Assembly (NCBI GenBank): GCA_036675345.1
Contig: JAKFFE010000047.1
Coordinates: 1-64,000, forward strand
Reading direction: 5' to 3'
Length of the DNA stretch: 64,000 nt
DNA from: JALYOC01 sp036675345
GTDB lineage: Bacteria; Myxococcota; Myxococcia; Myxococcales; Myxococcaceae
The notes under the pieces are model-generated. The model saw only the letters and a list, made by a program, of their open reading frames with translations, was not told where the DNA came from and made no database searches. Shown in pieces: positions 1 through 10,595 of this stretch (positions are counted from its first letter, which is position 1; each line of letters opens with the position of its first letter). The position numbers and the translations under genes are program-made.

Positions 1-216
1 GGTCTGGTACTCGACGTGGGAGGTGGAGATGGTGATGCCGCGCTCCCGCTCCTCCGGCGCCTTGTCGATCTGGCTGTAGTCCATCGCCGCGGCGCCGCCG
101 AACTTGGAGAGCACCTTGGTGATCGCCGCGGTCAGGGTGGTCTTGCCGTGGTCGACGTGACCGATGGTCCCGACGTTCACGTGCGGCTTGGTACGGTCGA
201 ATTTCTCTTTGGACAT
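1..216 (-). CDS. tuf: Elongation factor Tu, N-terminal fragment (cut by window edge)
   Basis: EF-Tu is the GTPase that delivers aminoacyl-tRNA to the ribosome. The 72 codons present begin with MSKEKFDRTKPHVNVGTIGH and include the P-loop VDHGKTTL and the effector-region sequence ERGITI, which are diagnostic. The ATG lies at 216-214; the rest of the gene lies before base 1. It follows fusA by 40 bp in the same direction, the usual last place in a bacterial str operon. Nothing about a second tuf copy can be said from this window. Confidence 0.97.
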   Translation of the reverse strand, partial: MSKEKFDRTKPHVNVGTIGHVDHGKTTLTAAITKVLSKFGGAAAMDYSQIDKAPEERERGITISTSHVEYQT

Positions 217-256
217 CGAACCTCCAACGGCGGGGGTGGGGTGCGGCGAAAGCGGT

Positions 257-2350
<2,094 letters not shown>

Positions 2351-2402
2351 GGGAATGAACTCCTGAAAGGGGGGCGCGGGAAATGGCGCCAGAAAGCACG
2401 AA

Positions 2403-2429
2403 AGCGCCCGGCGTATAACGCCGAGCGCT
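2403..2429 (-). terminator. Hairpin in the rpsG-fusA spacer (terminator or attenuator-like)
   Basis: In the minus-strand RNA a 12-base-pair stem (AGCGC, one U-G wobble, then CGGCGU pairing with ACGCCG) closes a 3-base loop and is followed by UUUC. The U run is short, so partial termination or RNA processing inside the operon is more likely than a full stop. It could lower EF-G and EF-Tu output relative to S12 and S7. The structure is read by eye. Confidence 0.5.
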
Positions 2430-2464
2430 CCGTGACGGAAGTACTGACTCCGAAGGTGGCTACA

Positions 2465-2935
2465 CTACCAGCGGTAGTGCGCGAAGGCCTTGTTGGCCTC
2501 GGCCATCTTGTGGGTGTCTTCCTTCTTCTTCACCGCGTTGCCGCGGTTGTTGGCGGCGTCCATGATCTCGCCGGCCAGCTTCTCGCGCATGGTCTTCTCA
2601 CCGCGCGCGGCGGAGTAGGAGATCAGCCAACGCATCCCCAGGGCCACGCGGCGATCCTGACGGACCTCCACCGGAACCTGGTAGGTGGCACCACCCACGC
2701 GGCGGGACTTCACCTCGAGGACGGGCTTGACGTTGTCCAGCGCCTTCTTGAAGACCTTGAGCGGATCCTCCTTGGCGCGATCCTCGACCAGCGTGAAGGC
2801 GCCGTAGCAGATCGCCTCGGCGGTGGACTTCTTGCCCTTCCGCATCAGGTCGTTGACGAACTTGGTGACGAGCCGGTCCTGGAACTTCGGGTCCGGGAGG
2901 ATCTTGCGCTTGGCGACTACGCGACGACGAGGCAT
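2465..2935 (-). CDS. rpsG: 30S ribosomal protein S7
   Basis: S7 is a primary 16S rRNA-binding protein that starts assembly of the 30S head. It has 156 residues, the normal length, and starts MPRRRVVAKRKILPDPKF. The conserved GGATYQVPVEV and R(W)LI segments are visible, and it ends in the basic KAFAHYRW tail typical of bacterial S7. It lies between rpsL and fusA. The 51-bp gap from rpsL contains a small 7-bp hairpin (2953-2970). Confidence 0.98.
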   Translation of the reverse strand: MPRRRVVAKRKILPDPKFQDRLVTKFVNDLMRKGKKSTAEAICYGAFTLVEDRAKEDPLKVFKKALDNVKPVLEVKSRRVGGATYQVPVEVRQDRRVALGMRWLISYSAARGEKTMREKLAGEIMDAANNRGNAVKKKEDTHKMAEANKAFAHYRW

Positions 2936-2986
2936 TGCATCTTCCTTACCGCGGCCCTCAGGCGAGGACCGTCACGAAAAAGTGGT

Positions 2987-3358
2987 TTAGCTGGGGCGCT
3001 TCGCGCCGTACTTCGAGCGGCTCTGCTTGCGACCCTGCACGCCAACCGAGTCGAGGGTGCCGCGGATGATGTGGTAACGCACGCCGGGGAGGTCCTTTAC
3101 ACGGCCGCCGCGGATCATCACCACCGAGTGCTCCTGGAGGTTGTGACCGACGCCGGGGATGTAGGAAGTCACCTCGATGCCGTTGGTCAGCCGGACGCGA
3201 GCGACCTTGCGAAGGGCCGAGTTCGGCTTCTTCGGGGTGGTCGTATAAACGCGGGTGCACACGCCGCGCTTCTGGGGGGACTCCTTGAGGGCAGGGCTCT
3301 TGCCCTTGAACTTGAGCTTCTCGCGGCCCTTGCGAACCAGCTGGCTGATCGTCGGCAT
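2987..3358 (-). CDS. rpsL: 30S ribosomal protein S12
   Basis: S12 sits at the decoding centre and governs accuracy; it is the classical streptomycin-resistance target. 123 residues, starting MPTISQLVRKGREKL. The decoding loops TTTPKKPNSALRKVARVRL and PGVGHNLQEHSVVMIRGGRV are intact. I set the start at 3358 rather than the in-frame GTG at 3388 because homology starts here and AAGGAAG lies just upstream. First gene of the str operon; a promoter candidate lies 82-111 bp upstream. Confidence 0.98.
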   Translation of the reverse strand: MPTISQLVRKGREKLKFKGKSPALKESPQKRGVCTRVYTTTPKKPNSALRKVARVRLTNGIEVTSYIPGVGHNLQEHSVVMIRGGRVKDLPGVRYHIIRGTLDSVGVQGRKQSRSKYGAKRPS

Positions 3359-3439
3359 GCTTCCTTCTTCTGTTTCAAGGGCGCTCACCCTTTGGGGGGC
3401 AAGCGCACAAAATCCTACGTAAGGCTCAAAGGGGCGCGG

Positions 3440-3469
3440 AGGCTAAGGGCGATACACCCCCGCTGTCAA
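3440..3469 (-). promoter_or_regulatory. Candidate sigma70-type promoter of the str operon
   Basis: On the minus strand a perfect TTGACA (3469-3464) is followed after 18 bases by TAGCCT (3445-3440). This would give a leader of about 75 nt before rpsL. The -35 is consensus and the -10 only fair, so the assignment rests on the -35 box and on position. Confidence 0.45.
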
Positions 3470-3559
3470 GCATCAACCGCTCTCCCCCGGGGAGCATTTC
3501 GGCAGCGGCGGAGCGGTAATGCGCACAGATGGCGCAAGGGTTCAACCCCCGACTGCGGG

Positions 3560-4045
3560 TTAGAGGTCCATCACCATCACAATCGCGTCCTCGCCCTCGT
3601 CCACATAGTAGTTCGGCCGGATACCGACCGGGCGAAAGCCCATCTCCTTGTACAAGGTCAGCGCCCCCTCGTTGCTGCGCCGGACCTCCAGGGTGGCGAG
3701 GGTGCACTTCCGATCCCGGGCCCTGACCACCGCGGCGTCCATCACTGCCCTGGCCACCCCCCGCCGCCGATGGGGCGGATCGGTGGCCACGTTGAGCACA
3801 TGCAGCTCGTCGTGGACCAGCCAGACGATGGCAAAGCCCAGGATCAGGAAGCTGCCATCGGGCTGCTCCTCCTCGGCCAGCAGGATGGTCGACCACTCGT
3901 GGGTCAGCTCGCGCTCGAGCAGCGCCGGGCTCCAGGGGTGCTTGAAGGCGCGCTGTTCAATCGCCAGCACCGGGGCCAGGTCGTCGCGGGTCATGGCCCG
4001 GATCCGGAACGGTTGCCCGGGGCTGGGCTCCACCAGCTTCCTCAC
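3560..4045 (-). CDS. rimI: GNAT acetyltransferase, probable S18 N-alpha-acetyltransferase
   Basis: RimI acetylates the N-terminal alanine of ribosomal protein S18 using acetyl-CoA. 161 residues, starting with a GTG that overlaps the stop of the upstream gene (GTGA). The GNAT acetyl-CoA loop appears as PPHRRRGVARAV, followed by LEVRRSN and LYKEMGFRPVGIRPNYY, the combination expected for RimI. Next to the str operon but transcribed from its own upstream gene. A general GNAT of other specificity cannot be excluded. Confidence 0.8.
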   Translation of the reverse strand: MRKLVEPSPGQPFRIRAMTRDDLAPVLAIEQRAFKHPWSPALLERELTHEWSTILLAEEEQPDGSFLILGFAIVWLVHDELHVLNVATDPPHRRRGVARAVMDAAVVRARDRKCTLATLEVRRSNEGALTLYKEMGFRPVGIRPNYYVDEGEDAIVMVMDL

Positions 4046-4788
4046 CGCCCCTCCCCTTCCGGCGCCAGGGTGCTGAGGATCCGCACGTCCGCCTGCTCGC
4101 GCAGCTGCGCGGTCTCGGTGCGCGCCAGCGCGGTGTAGCGCTCACGGAACAGCTTCTCGCGGATGCTTCCCCGGACCTCTTCGTAGGGAGAAGGCAGCGC
4201 GTCCGCCAGCTGGCCGCGGGCCTGTTCCAGGGTCCGGTCGTAGTAGCGGCGGACCTCCGAATCGGTGACCTGCGCCCGGAGGCGGATCCGGCTGTCCAGG
4301 GTCCGGGCCGCCCGCTGACTGCGCTCCAGCACCCGCCGCAGCTCCGCGCGGGTCCGCTCCTGACGGGCAAGGAAGCGATCCAGCGCCTGGGGGCCACCCA
4401 GCTGTGCCTCCAGCTCCTGGACCGCGGTGTCCAGTTCGGACGGCTGGACCGAGAACACCCTCAACTTCTCCGCCTCCTGGTCATGCAGCCGCTGGGAGAT
4501 CGCGTACTCCAGCGCGCTGGTGAGCGCCTCCTGATCCAGTGCGCTGGCCGCGGCCTCCGGGCGCCCGCGCTGGATGAAGACCACCGCCGCCTCGAAGCGC
4601 AGGTCACTGAGGGTGATCACTGTCTCCGAGGGGCCAATGGCCAGCCCGGAGGCGCGCGGAGGGGAGACCACCGCCACTACCTGGTCGATCAGCTCGCCCC
4701 GCGCCGGGGACGGACCCTGGGCCATGGCCACGCCTCCGAGGAGGAGCAACCATCCGGGGCATCGCCATTGTCGCATCGGGGCGGACAT
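4042..4788 (-). CDS. Exported SurA-N-like protein without a PPIase domain
   Basis: 248 residues with an N-terminal hydrophobic signal (GWLLLLGGVAMAQG) followed by a helical region. LIDQVVAVV, then LSDLRFEAAVVF and a helix-rich middle, resemble the SurA N-terminal chaperone domain. A late TDSEVRRYYDRTLEQ stretch resembles the segment before the isomerase domain in SurA/PrsA proteins, but no parvulin domain follows. Likely a periplasmic folding helper. The start at 4788 is placed just before the signal; ATG at 4776 is an alternative. Translationally coupled to rimI. Confidence 0.6.
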   Translation of the reverse strand: MSAPMRQWRCPGWLLLLGGVAMAQGPSPARGELIDQVVAVVSPPRASGLAIGPSETVITLSDLRFEAAVVFIQRGRPEAAASALDQEALTSALEYAISQRLHDQEAEKLRVFSVQPSELDTAVQELEAQLGGPQALDRFLARQERTRAELRRVLERSQRAARTLDSRIRLRAQVTDSEVRRYYDRTLEQARGQLADALPSPYEEVRGSIREKLFRERYTALARTETAQLREQADVRILSTLAPEGEGR

Positions 4789-4896
4789 GCGGTCAGTCAG
4801 ACCATATACACCGGCCCCACAGCTGGGCCAGGGAGCGAGCAGGTTCTGGCCAGGTTGGATCGGCTGGTTAGGTTGAGCCGAAGGAGCCTCTACGGG

Positions 4897-6081
4897 ATGG
4901 CGGAAGACTTCTACCAGGTGCTGGGGGTGGCTCGCACTGCGAGTGCGGAGGAGGTCAAGAAGGCCTACCGCAAGCAGGCCAAGCAGCACCACCCGGACAT
5001 GAACCCCGGCAACAAGGCAGCGGAGGAGAAGTTCAAGCAGCTCTCCGCCGCCTTCGAGGTCCTGGGGGACGCGCGCAAGCGCAAGCTCTACGACGAGTTC
5101 GGCGAGGACGCGGCCAAGTTCGGCTTCGACGACAAGAAGGCCGAGGCCTACCGCGCCTACCGCTCGCAGACCACCGCCCGGGGGGGGGGCTATCCGGGCG
5201 GGATGGGCGGCTTTGGCGGCGGGATGGCGGAGGGGATGGACCTCAACGATCTCCTCGAGCAGCTGCTGGGGCGGTCACGGGGCGGCGGCGGTGGCTTCGG
5301 GATGGACGAGGAGCCGGGCTTCGGCTTCGACGGTGGGGGGACGCGGCGTGGCCCGGCCCGGGGTCAGGACATCACCTCCCGGCTGCAGGTCACCCTGGCG
5401 GAGGCGGTCCGGGGCACCGAGCGCAGCGTGGCGCTGTCCCGACCGGGCCGGTGCAAGACCTGTGACGGCAAGGGCACCCGGGGGGCGCCTGCCACCTGTG
5501 GGACGTGCGGGGGCACCGGCCGGCTCCGGCGCGGCCCCTTCCAGTCCGCCTGCACCTCCTGCGGGGGCAGCGGGACGGTGGCCCCACCCTGTGCCACCTG
5601 TTCGGGGAGCGGGCTGGTGGAGGAGACCGCGCGGCTGACTGTGAAGATCCCACCGGGCGTCCACACCGGATCGCAGGTGCGGCTGGCCGGCCAGGGCGCA
5701 GCCGGCGCCCGGGGTGGAGCGGCAGGCGATCTGTTCTTCGAGGTGGAGGTGGCCGAACACCCGCTGGTCCGCCGGGAGGGAGACGATCTCTACCTGGACC
5801 TGCCGATCACCGTCCCGGAGGCGATGCTGGGGGCGGAGGTCAAGGTGCCGACCTTCGACGGGGAGGTGACTGTCACCCTGCCCCCCGGCTCGCAGTCCGG
5901 CCGGAAGATGCGGCTGCGAGGCAAGGGCGTGCCCTCGCTCAAGGGGCAGGGCCGCGGAGATCTGTACCTGACCTTGAAGGTGATGGTGCCGGAGGCAGAC
6001 GGTTCGGAGGCGGCCCGGGCGGCTGCCGAGGCGATCCGGGCCGCCTACCGCACCGATGTTCGTTCCGAAGTGAGGCTGTAG
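4897..6081 (+). CDS. DnaJ-family co-chaperone
   Basis: J-domain co-chaperone that stimulates Hsp70 (DnaK) ATP hydrolysis. 394 residues: J domain at 4-70 with HPD at 32-34, Gly/Phe-rich linker (about 95-150), then four CxxCxGxG zinc-binding repeats (about 187-245: CKTCDGKG, CGTCGGTG, CTSCGGSG, CATCSGSG) and a two-part substrate-binding C-terminus. This is the full type I layout. The start is set by AAGGAG 10 bases before ATG 4897. No dnaK or grpE lies beside it, so it may be a second DnaJ rather than the main one. Confidence 0.9.
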   Translation: MAEDFYQVLGVARTASAEEVKKAYRKQAKQHHPDMNPGNKAAEEKFKQLSAAFEVLGDARKRKLYDEFGEDAAKFGFDDKKAEAYRAYRSQTTARGGGYPGGMGGFGGGMAEGMDLNDLLEQLLGRSRGGGGGFGMDEEPGFGFDGGGTRRGPARGQDITSRLQVTLAEAVRGTERSVALSRPGRCKTCDGKGTRGAPATCGTCGGTGRLRRGPFQSACTSCGGSGTVAPPCATCSGSGLVEETARLTVKIPPGVHTGSQVRLAGQGAAGARGGAAGDLFFEVEVAEHPLVRREGDDLYLDLPITVPEAMLGAEVKVPTFDGEVTVTLPPGSQSGRKMRLRGKGVPSLKGQGRGDLYLTLKVMVPEADGSEAARAAAEAIRAAYRTDVRSEVRL

Positions 6082-6127
6082 CGACGCGGCGGGGCTGTTG
6101 ATAAGCACCCCGCTCCTGGAGGTTCCC

Positions 6128-6856
6128 GTGGGCTTGCTGGACATGTTTGGTGGTGGTTCTCCCCCGCAGAAGGCGCTGAAGCTCAAGGCCAAGGTCACCC
6201 AGAAGTACGGGGACGCCACGGTGCGGCAGAAGGCGATCTCGCAGCTGGCGGAGTTGAAGGTGCCGGAGGCGATCGCGGTGCTGCTCTCCCGCTTCACCAT
6301 CGCGGTGGAACCCCAGTCCACCGACGCCTACGAAAAGGACCAGGTGTTCGAGGTCCTCAAGGAGATGGGCCGGGACGTGGTCGATCCGGCGGTGACCTTC
6401 CTCAAGCGGACCGACACCGCCAGTTCCTGGGTGTTGCGGATCCTGGACGCGGTGCTTCCCGCCGAGGAGATGATGACCCTGGTGGTGGGCTATCTGGAGA
6501 AGCTCTCCACCGAGTACACCCGCGATCCGGAGAAGAAGATCGTCCTGCTGCAGTGGGTGGCCGGCAAGAGCGATCCCCGCATCGGGCCGGCGGTGGTCCC
6601 CTTCCTGGAGGATCAGTTCGACGACGTGAAGGTCGCCTCCTCCAAGGTGCTGGGCTCGCTGAAGTTCGAGCCGGCCCGCGAGCCGCTGCTGACCCTGCTC
6701 ACCGGGGAGGAGACCGCGCGCCGGGTGCAGACCGCGGTGATTGCCGCCCTGCACGAGAGCGAGTTCGGGGTGCAGGGCTTCCGGGAGAAGGTGGAGAAGC
6801 TGCTGACCGAGCCGTACTTCCTGGACCGCGCGGGTGTGGTGAAGAAGCGCACGTAG
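6128..6856 (+). CDS. HEAT-repeat protein, cytosolic
   Basis: About 242 residues, all helical, with repeated units of about 35 residues (for example KAISQLAELKVPEAIAVLL and ASSKVLGSLKFEPAREPLL) as in HEAT/PBS-lyase-like repeats. No catalytic motif or signal peptide is visible. HEAT proteins are scaffolds; the partner is unknown. I chose GTG 6128 because GGAGG lies 5 bases upstream and the sequence GLLDMFGG follows; an in-frame upstream start at 6098 lacks such a site. It runs between the chaperone and the kinase in the same direction. Confidence 0.75.
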   Translation: MGLLDMFGGGSPPQKALKLKAKVTQKYGDATVRQKAISQLAELKVPEAIAVLLSRFTIAVEPQSTDAYEKDQVFEVLKEMGRDVVDPAVTFLKRTDTASSWVLRILDAVLPAEEMMTLVVGYLEKLSTEYTRDPEKKIVLLQWVAGKSDPRIGPAVVPFLEDQFDDVKVASSKVLGSLKFEPAREPLLTLLTGEETARRVQTAVIAALHESEFGVQGFREKVEKLLTEPYFLDRAGVVKKRT

Positions 6857-6885
6857 CGCCCCCCACGCAGCTTGAAAATGAACAC

Positions 6886-6912
6886 CCCGGCGCAGGTGAG
6901 GGGTGCGCCGGG
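6886..6912 (+). terminator. Hairpin after the HEAT-repeat gene
   Basis: CCCGGCGCA (6886-6894) and TGCGCCGGG (6904-6912) form a perfect 9-bp stem around a 9-base loop. There is no U run, so factor-independent termination is uncertain; it lies 28 bases before the next start codon and could also affect that gene's leader. Confidence 0.4.
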
Positions 6913-6939
6913 CCCGTCCCCGGGTGTCTGCTGGGCGCC

Positions 6940-8646
6940 GTGAGCACCAAGACGCCCCGCGACGGACAGGGCAAGAAGAAGCCGCAGCTTGGAAAGATCC
7001 TGACCCTCCCCCACCGCGGCCTGGCGCCTCCCCGCCCGGTCCCCACCGCGGAGGGGCTGGATCAGGAGCGAATCCACGAGGCGCTGGCGCAGATGGCCAG
7101 CCTGCTGGTGGAACCCCTCCACCTCCCCGAGGCCCAGCGGGAACAGCTGGCAATCGTCCACGGGCTGGTGGGCGCGCGGACCTCCTTCCTGCTGGAACAT
7201 TCCGCGCTGAAGAACCAGCTGCAGATCTCCGCGGTCCGGGGCCGCAACGATCCGAAGATCCGGGCCTACGAGGAGGGAGAACCGCCCTACCTGGCCTTCG
7301 AGGAGAAGCGGGTGGTGCGCGCGCCCGGGCTGCTGGCGGTGCCGCTGCTGGGGCGCGAGCAGCCGCTGGGGGCCCTGGTGCTGATGGGGTCCAAGACCGC
7401 GGTGGCGGACTCGGTGCTGCGCGCGGCGGCGGCCAACATCACCGCCGCCTGGGAGGTGGCCCGGCTGAGGGACGACTCCGCCCGCCGGAACAAGGATCTG
7501 CAGACCGCGGTGGCCGGGCTCAAGAGCCTGGAGAAGAACCGCGAGGAGCTGCTGGCCAACGTCTCCCACGAGCTGAAGAACCCGCTGACCACCATCCGCG
7601 CCTACCTGACCATGCTCAGCCGGGGGAAGCTGGGCGAGGTCAACGAGAAGCAGCTCAAGGCACTGCAGTCCTCGGATCGGAACGCGGACCGGCTGCTGCG
7701 ATTGATCAACGAGCTGCTGCTGCTCTCCCGCCTGCAATCCGGAAAGATGCAGCTGGATGAGCGGCCGTTCGGCTTGAAGGGGGTGGCAGAGGAGGTGCTG
7801 GAGGGGCTGCGTCCCCAGGCGGAGCAGGCGCGGGTGCAGGTGTCGCTGGCTCCCTCCCCCGAGGCCTTCGTGCGCGGGGATCGAGAGCGGATCGCCGAAG
7901 CCGCCTACAACCTGCTGGAGAACGCGATCCAGTTCAGCCGGCCGGGCACCGAGGTGGAGGCGAAGATCTCGGTGGAGGGTTCGCTGGTCTCGCTGTCGAT
8001 CAAGGATCAGGGGATCGGGATCGACTCCGGGGATCTCTCCGGGTTGTTTGATCCCTACAACCGGCCGCGCCACACCGAGGGTGCCCGCAGCTTCCGTGGA
8101 CTGGGGCTGCCGATCGTCTCCAAGATCGTCAACCTCCACGGGGGCCGGGTGGACGCGGTCAGCAAGCTAGGAGAGGGCTCCACCTTCACCCTCACCCTGC
8201 CGGTGTTCGCCGGCGCGGTGGCCACCCCGGCCGAGGCCCAGCAGGCACCGCGCACCGGGGGGATCCTGCTGGTGGAGGACGACGCCGACTGCCGAGAGGT
8301 GGTGCAGCAGCTGCTGGAGGACGAGGGCTACCGGGTGATCGCCACCAGCGGGGCCACCGAGGCCCGTTCGGTGCTGGCTCACATCCGCCCTGCCCTGGTG
8401 CTGCTGGACCTGATGCTGCGCGACGAGGACGGGCGGACGGTGCTCAGCTTCATCCGCGAGACCCCGGCCCTGACCGACATCCCGGTGTACATCATCTCCG
8501 GCGCCAGCAACCTGGCCTCGCTGCACGGGGGGACGGGGAACGCGCGGGTGGATGGGATCATCGAAAAGCCGGTCCACGTGCCCAAGCTGCTGGATCTGGT
8601 TTCCTCGGTGGTCCGGCCGGTCCGCAAGCACCCCGCGGCCGGCTAG
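6940..8646 (+). CDS. Hybrid sensor histidine kinase with C-terminal receiver
   Basis: Soluble hybrid kinase of 568 residues; no transmembrane segment. Order: a GAF-like sensory region (about 40-185), HisKA with the H-box SHELKNPL and phosphorylatable His at 210, HATPase with NLLENAIQF (N box), DQGIGID (G1) and FRGLGLPIV (G2), then a receiver (about 450-565) with acidic pair VEDDAD, phospho-acceptor Asp near 490 (LLDLM) and the late EKP lysine. The GTG at 6940 is the best start; no strong ribosome site is seen. No output regulator is adjacent, so phosphate may pass to an unlinked partner. Confidence 0.88.
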   Translation: MSTKTPRDGQGKKKPQLGKILTLPHRGLAPPRPVPTAEGLDQERIHEALAQMASLLVEPLHLPEAQREQLAIVHGLVGARTSFLLEHSALKNQLQISAVRGRNDPKIRAYEEGEPPYLAFEEKRVVRAPGLLAVPLLGREQPLGALVLMGSKTAVADSVLRAAAANITAAWEVARLRDDSARRNKDLQTAVAGLKSLEKNREELLANVSHELKNPLTTIRAYLTMLSRGKLGEVNEKQLKALQSSDRNADRLLRLINELLLLSRLQSGKMQLDERPFGLKGVAEEVLEGLRPQAEQARVQVSLAPSPEAFVRGDRERIAEAAYNLLENAIQFSRPGTEVEAKISVEGSLVSLSIKDQGIGIDSGDLSGLFDPYNRPRHTEGARSFRGLGLPIVSKIVNLHGGRVDAVSKLGEGSTFTLTLPVFAGAVATPAEAQQAPRTGGILLVEDDADCREVVQQLLEDEGYRVIATSGATEARSVLAHIRPALVLLDLMLRDEDGRTVLSFIRETPALTDIPVYIISGASNLASLHGGTGNARVDGIIEKPVHVPKLLDLVSSVVRPVRKHPAAG

Positions 8647-8658
8647 CGCTTCAGGCGC

Positions 8659-9681
8659 TCAGCGGTGGGCGTGGGCGAACTGGAGCAGCGCGCCCGCGTA
8701 CGGGTCCCAGGCCTCCAGCTGCGGGACGTGGCCCACGCCGGGGATCTCCACCAGCTGGGCGCCGGGGATGGCGGCCGCGGCCTTCTTCCCCAGCTGGGTG
8801 TAGTCGCCCAGGGTGGGCTTCACCGCCTCCGGGGCCCAGGCCTTGCCGATGGCGGTCCTGTCTCGCAGCCCGATGATCAGCAGCGTGGGAACCTGGAGGT
8901 CCTCGAACTCGTGGACCACCGGCTGGGTGAAGACCATGTCCGAGGTCAGCGCGGCCACCTTGGCGATCCGCTCCCGGTCCGGCCCCACCGCCCAGCCGGA
9001 GAGGATCTCGGTGAGCGGGTCGTACTCCGGCTTCCACTGGCCGGCGAAGTACGCCTCGCGCATGTAGTCCCGGATCGACTCCGGGGTGGCCGCAAGTTCC
9101 TGCTGGTAGTGCTGATCCACGGTCCGGTACGGGACCACCCGCTTCCAGTCCTCCAGCCCGATCGGGTTCACCAGCACCAGGCCGCTGACCCGCTGGGGGA
9201 ACATCAGGGAGAAGCGGGTGGCCAACATCCCGCCCATCGAGTGCCCGACCACCAGGGCGCGCTGGACGCCCAACGCCTCCAACAACTCCTGGGTGTGGGT
9301 GGCCAGGGTCTGGAAGCTGAACTGGTAGTCCTGCGGCTTGGAGGACTTTCCAAAGCCGATCTGATCCGGCACCACCACCCGGTAGCCCTCGGCGGTCAGC
9401 GCCCGGATGGTCCTCGCCCAGTAATTACCGGAGAAGTTCTTCCCGTGCAGCAGCACCACGGTGGCGCCGTTGGGGGCCGCCGGCTTCACGTCCATGTACG
9501 CCAGCTTCAGTGCCTGCCCCTGCGACTGGAGGGGGTGGAAGCGGACCTCGAACGGGTACACGAAGCCGGTCAGCTCGGCGTCCAGGCCCCGGGGTGCAGG
9601 CGCGGTTGCAGCGTGTGGCACAGAGGCGCAGGCGGCCAGCACCAGCCCCAGGCAGGCAAACGGGAGGAGTCGGTTCTTCAT
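8659..9681 (-). CDS. Alpha/beta hydrolase lipoprotein
   Basis: 340 residues. A lipoprotein signal ends in LAAC, so the mature protein should be tethered to a membrane. The alpha/beta-hydrolase fold shows the oxyanion HGKNFSG, the nucleophile elbow GHSMGGM, an acid-strand region (IIGLRDRT) and a terminal GVGHVPQLE histidine. Substrate unknown; the family contains esterases and haloperoxidase-like enzymes. The start is set at the Met opening the signal peptide; the upstream in-frame extension overlaps the neighbouring FKBP gene and is not used. Confidence 0.82.
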   Translation of the reverse strand: MKNRLLPFACLGLVLAACASVPHAATAPAPRGLDAELTGFVYPFEVRFHPLQSQGQALKLAYMDVKPAAPNGATVVLLHGKNFSGNYWARTIRALTAEGYRVVVPDQIGFGKSSKPQDYQFSFQTLATHTQELLEALGVQRALVVGHSMGGMLATRFSLMFPQRVSGLVLVNPIGLEDWKRVVPYRTVDQHYQQELAATPESIRDYMREAYFAGQWKPEYDPLTEILSGWAVGPDRERIAKVAALTSDMVFTQPVVHEFEDLQVPTLLIIGLRDRTAIGKAWAPEAVKPTLGDYTQLGKKAAAAIPGAQLVEIPGVGHVPQLEAWDPYAGALLQFAHAHR

Positions 9682-9731
9682 CCCTCTCGTTTGCCGCCGG
9701 CTCCGGGCGCTGGCCACCCTTTCGTCGGGTG

Positions 9732-10055
9732 CTACCGGACCTCGAGCAGCTCCACCTCGAATAGCAGGGTGGAGTTGGCCGGGATCACCGGCGGGTAGCC
9801 CATCTTCCCGTAGCCCATCTCGGGGGGGACGGTGAGCTTGCGCACGCCGCCGATCTTCATCCCGGCCACGCCCTGGTCCCAACCCTTGATCACCTGCCCG
9901 GCGCCCAGCTTGAACGTGAACCCTTCGTTGCGGTCTCGCGAGCTGTCGAACTTGGAGCCGTTGGTCAGCGTGCCCACGTAGTGGACCGTGACGGTGTTGC
10001 CCGCCTTGGCCTCGGTACCCGTTCCCACCTTGATGTCATCGATCTGCAGACTCAC
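9732..10055 (-). CDS. FKBP-type peptidyl-prolyl isomerase
   Basis: A single FKBP domain of 107 residues, catalysing cis-trans isomerisation of proline bonds. The conserved TVHYVGTLTNGSKFDSS, VIKGWDQGVAGMKIGG and PANSTLLFEVELLEV segments match the family along its whole length. No signal peptide, so probably cytosolic. Fifty bases separate it from the downstream hydrolase gene in the same direction. Confidence 0.95.
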   Translation of the reverse strand: MSLQIDDIKVGTGTEAKAGNTVTVHYVGTLTNGSKFDSSRDRNEGFTFKLGAGQVIKGWDQGVAGMKIGGVRKLTVPPEMGYGKMGYPPVIPANSTLLFEVELLEVR

Positions 10056-10205
10056 GTGCGCTCCCTTCGGAAAGAGGCGCCCTGCTTATCCGCATTCGGG
10101 GTCGGTGTCCTCGTCCGTTCGCCTGCTCTGCCCACGGCCAACAGCGGGCTCCGGCTTGTCCTCCGGGGAAGCGGGCCCCACGTTGCGGGAGAGGAGGAGA
10201 CCGCC

Positions 10206-10595
10206 ATGCCGCGCGGAGACAAGAGCCGCTACACCGACAAGCAGAAGCGGAAGGCCCGGCACATCGAGGAGGGCTACCGGGCCCGGGGGACAAGTCCCAA
10301 GGTGGCCGCCGCCCGCGCCTGGGCCACGGTGAACGCCGAGTCCGGCGGCGCGGAGAAGCCCGGTGGGAGTGGCTACGGGAAGCCGGAGAACCACCGCGCC
10401 TCCCGACGGGGCGGGAAGATCGCGATGGCCAGACGTTCGACCGCTGCGCGGTCCTCTGCGGCCAAGAAGGCCGCCGCCACCCGGAAGCGCAAGGCGACGC
10501 TGACCCGGAGGAAAAGGTCGGTGGCGGCGAAGAAGGCGGTGGCGAAGAGGAAGCCGGCCCGAAGGACTTCGACCCGGCAAAGCCGCACCCGGTAG
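10206..10595 (+). CDS. Small basic protein with conserved head and histone-like tail
   Basis: 129 residues. The head (MPRGDKSRYTDKQKRKARHI through ATVNAESGG) matches a widespread bacterial small-protein family often labelled plasmid-stabilisation protein, though no mechanism is established. The tail from about residue 70 is almost only Ala, Lys, Arg, Ser and Thr, like the basic tails of histone-H1-like proteins, and suggests nucleic-acid binding. AGGAGGAG lies just before the ATG. The 3' end is repeated twice downstream (see repeat). Confidence 0.7.
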   Translation: MPRGDKSRYTDKQKRKARHIEEGYRARGTSPKVAAARAWATVNAESGGAEKPGGSGYGKPENHRASRRGGKIAMARRSTAARSSAAKKAAATRKRKATLTRRKRSVAAKKAVAKRKPARRTSTRQSRTR

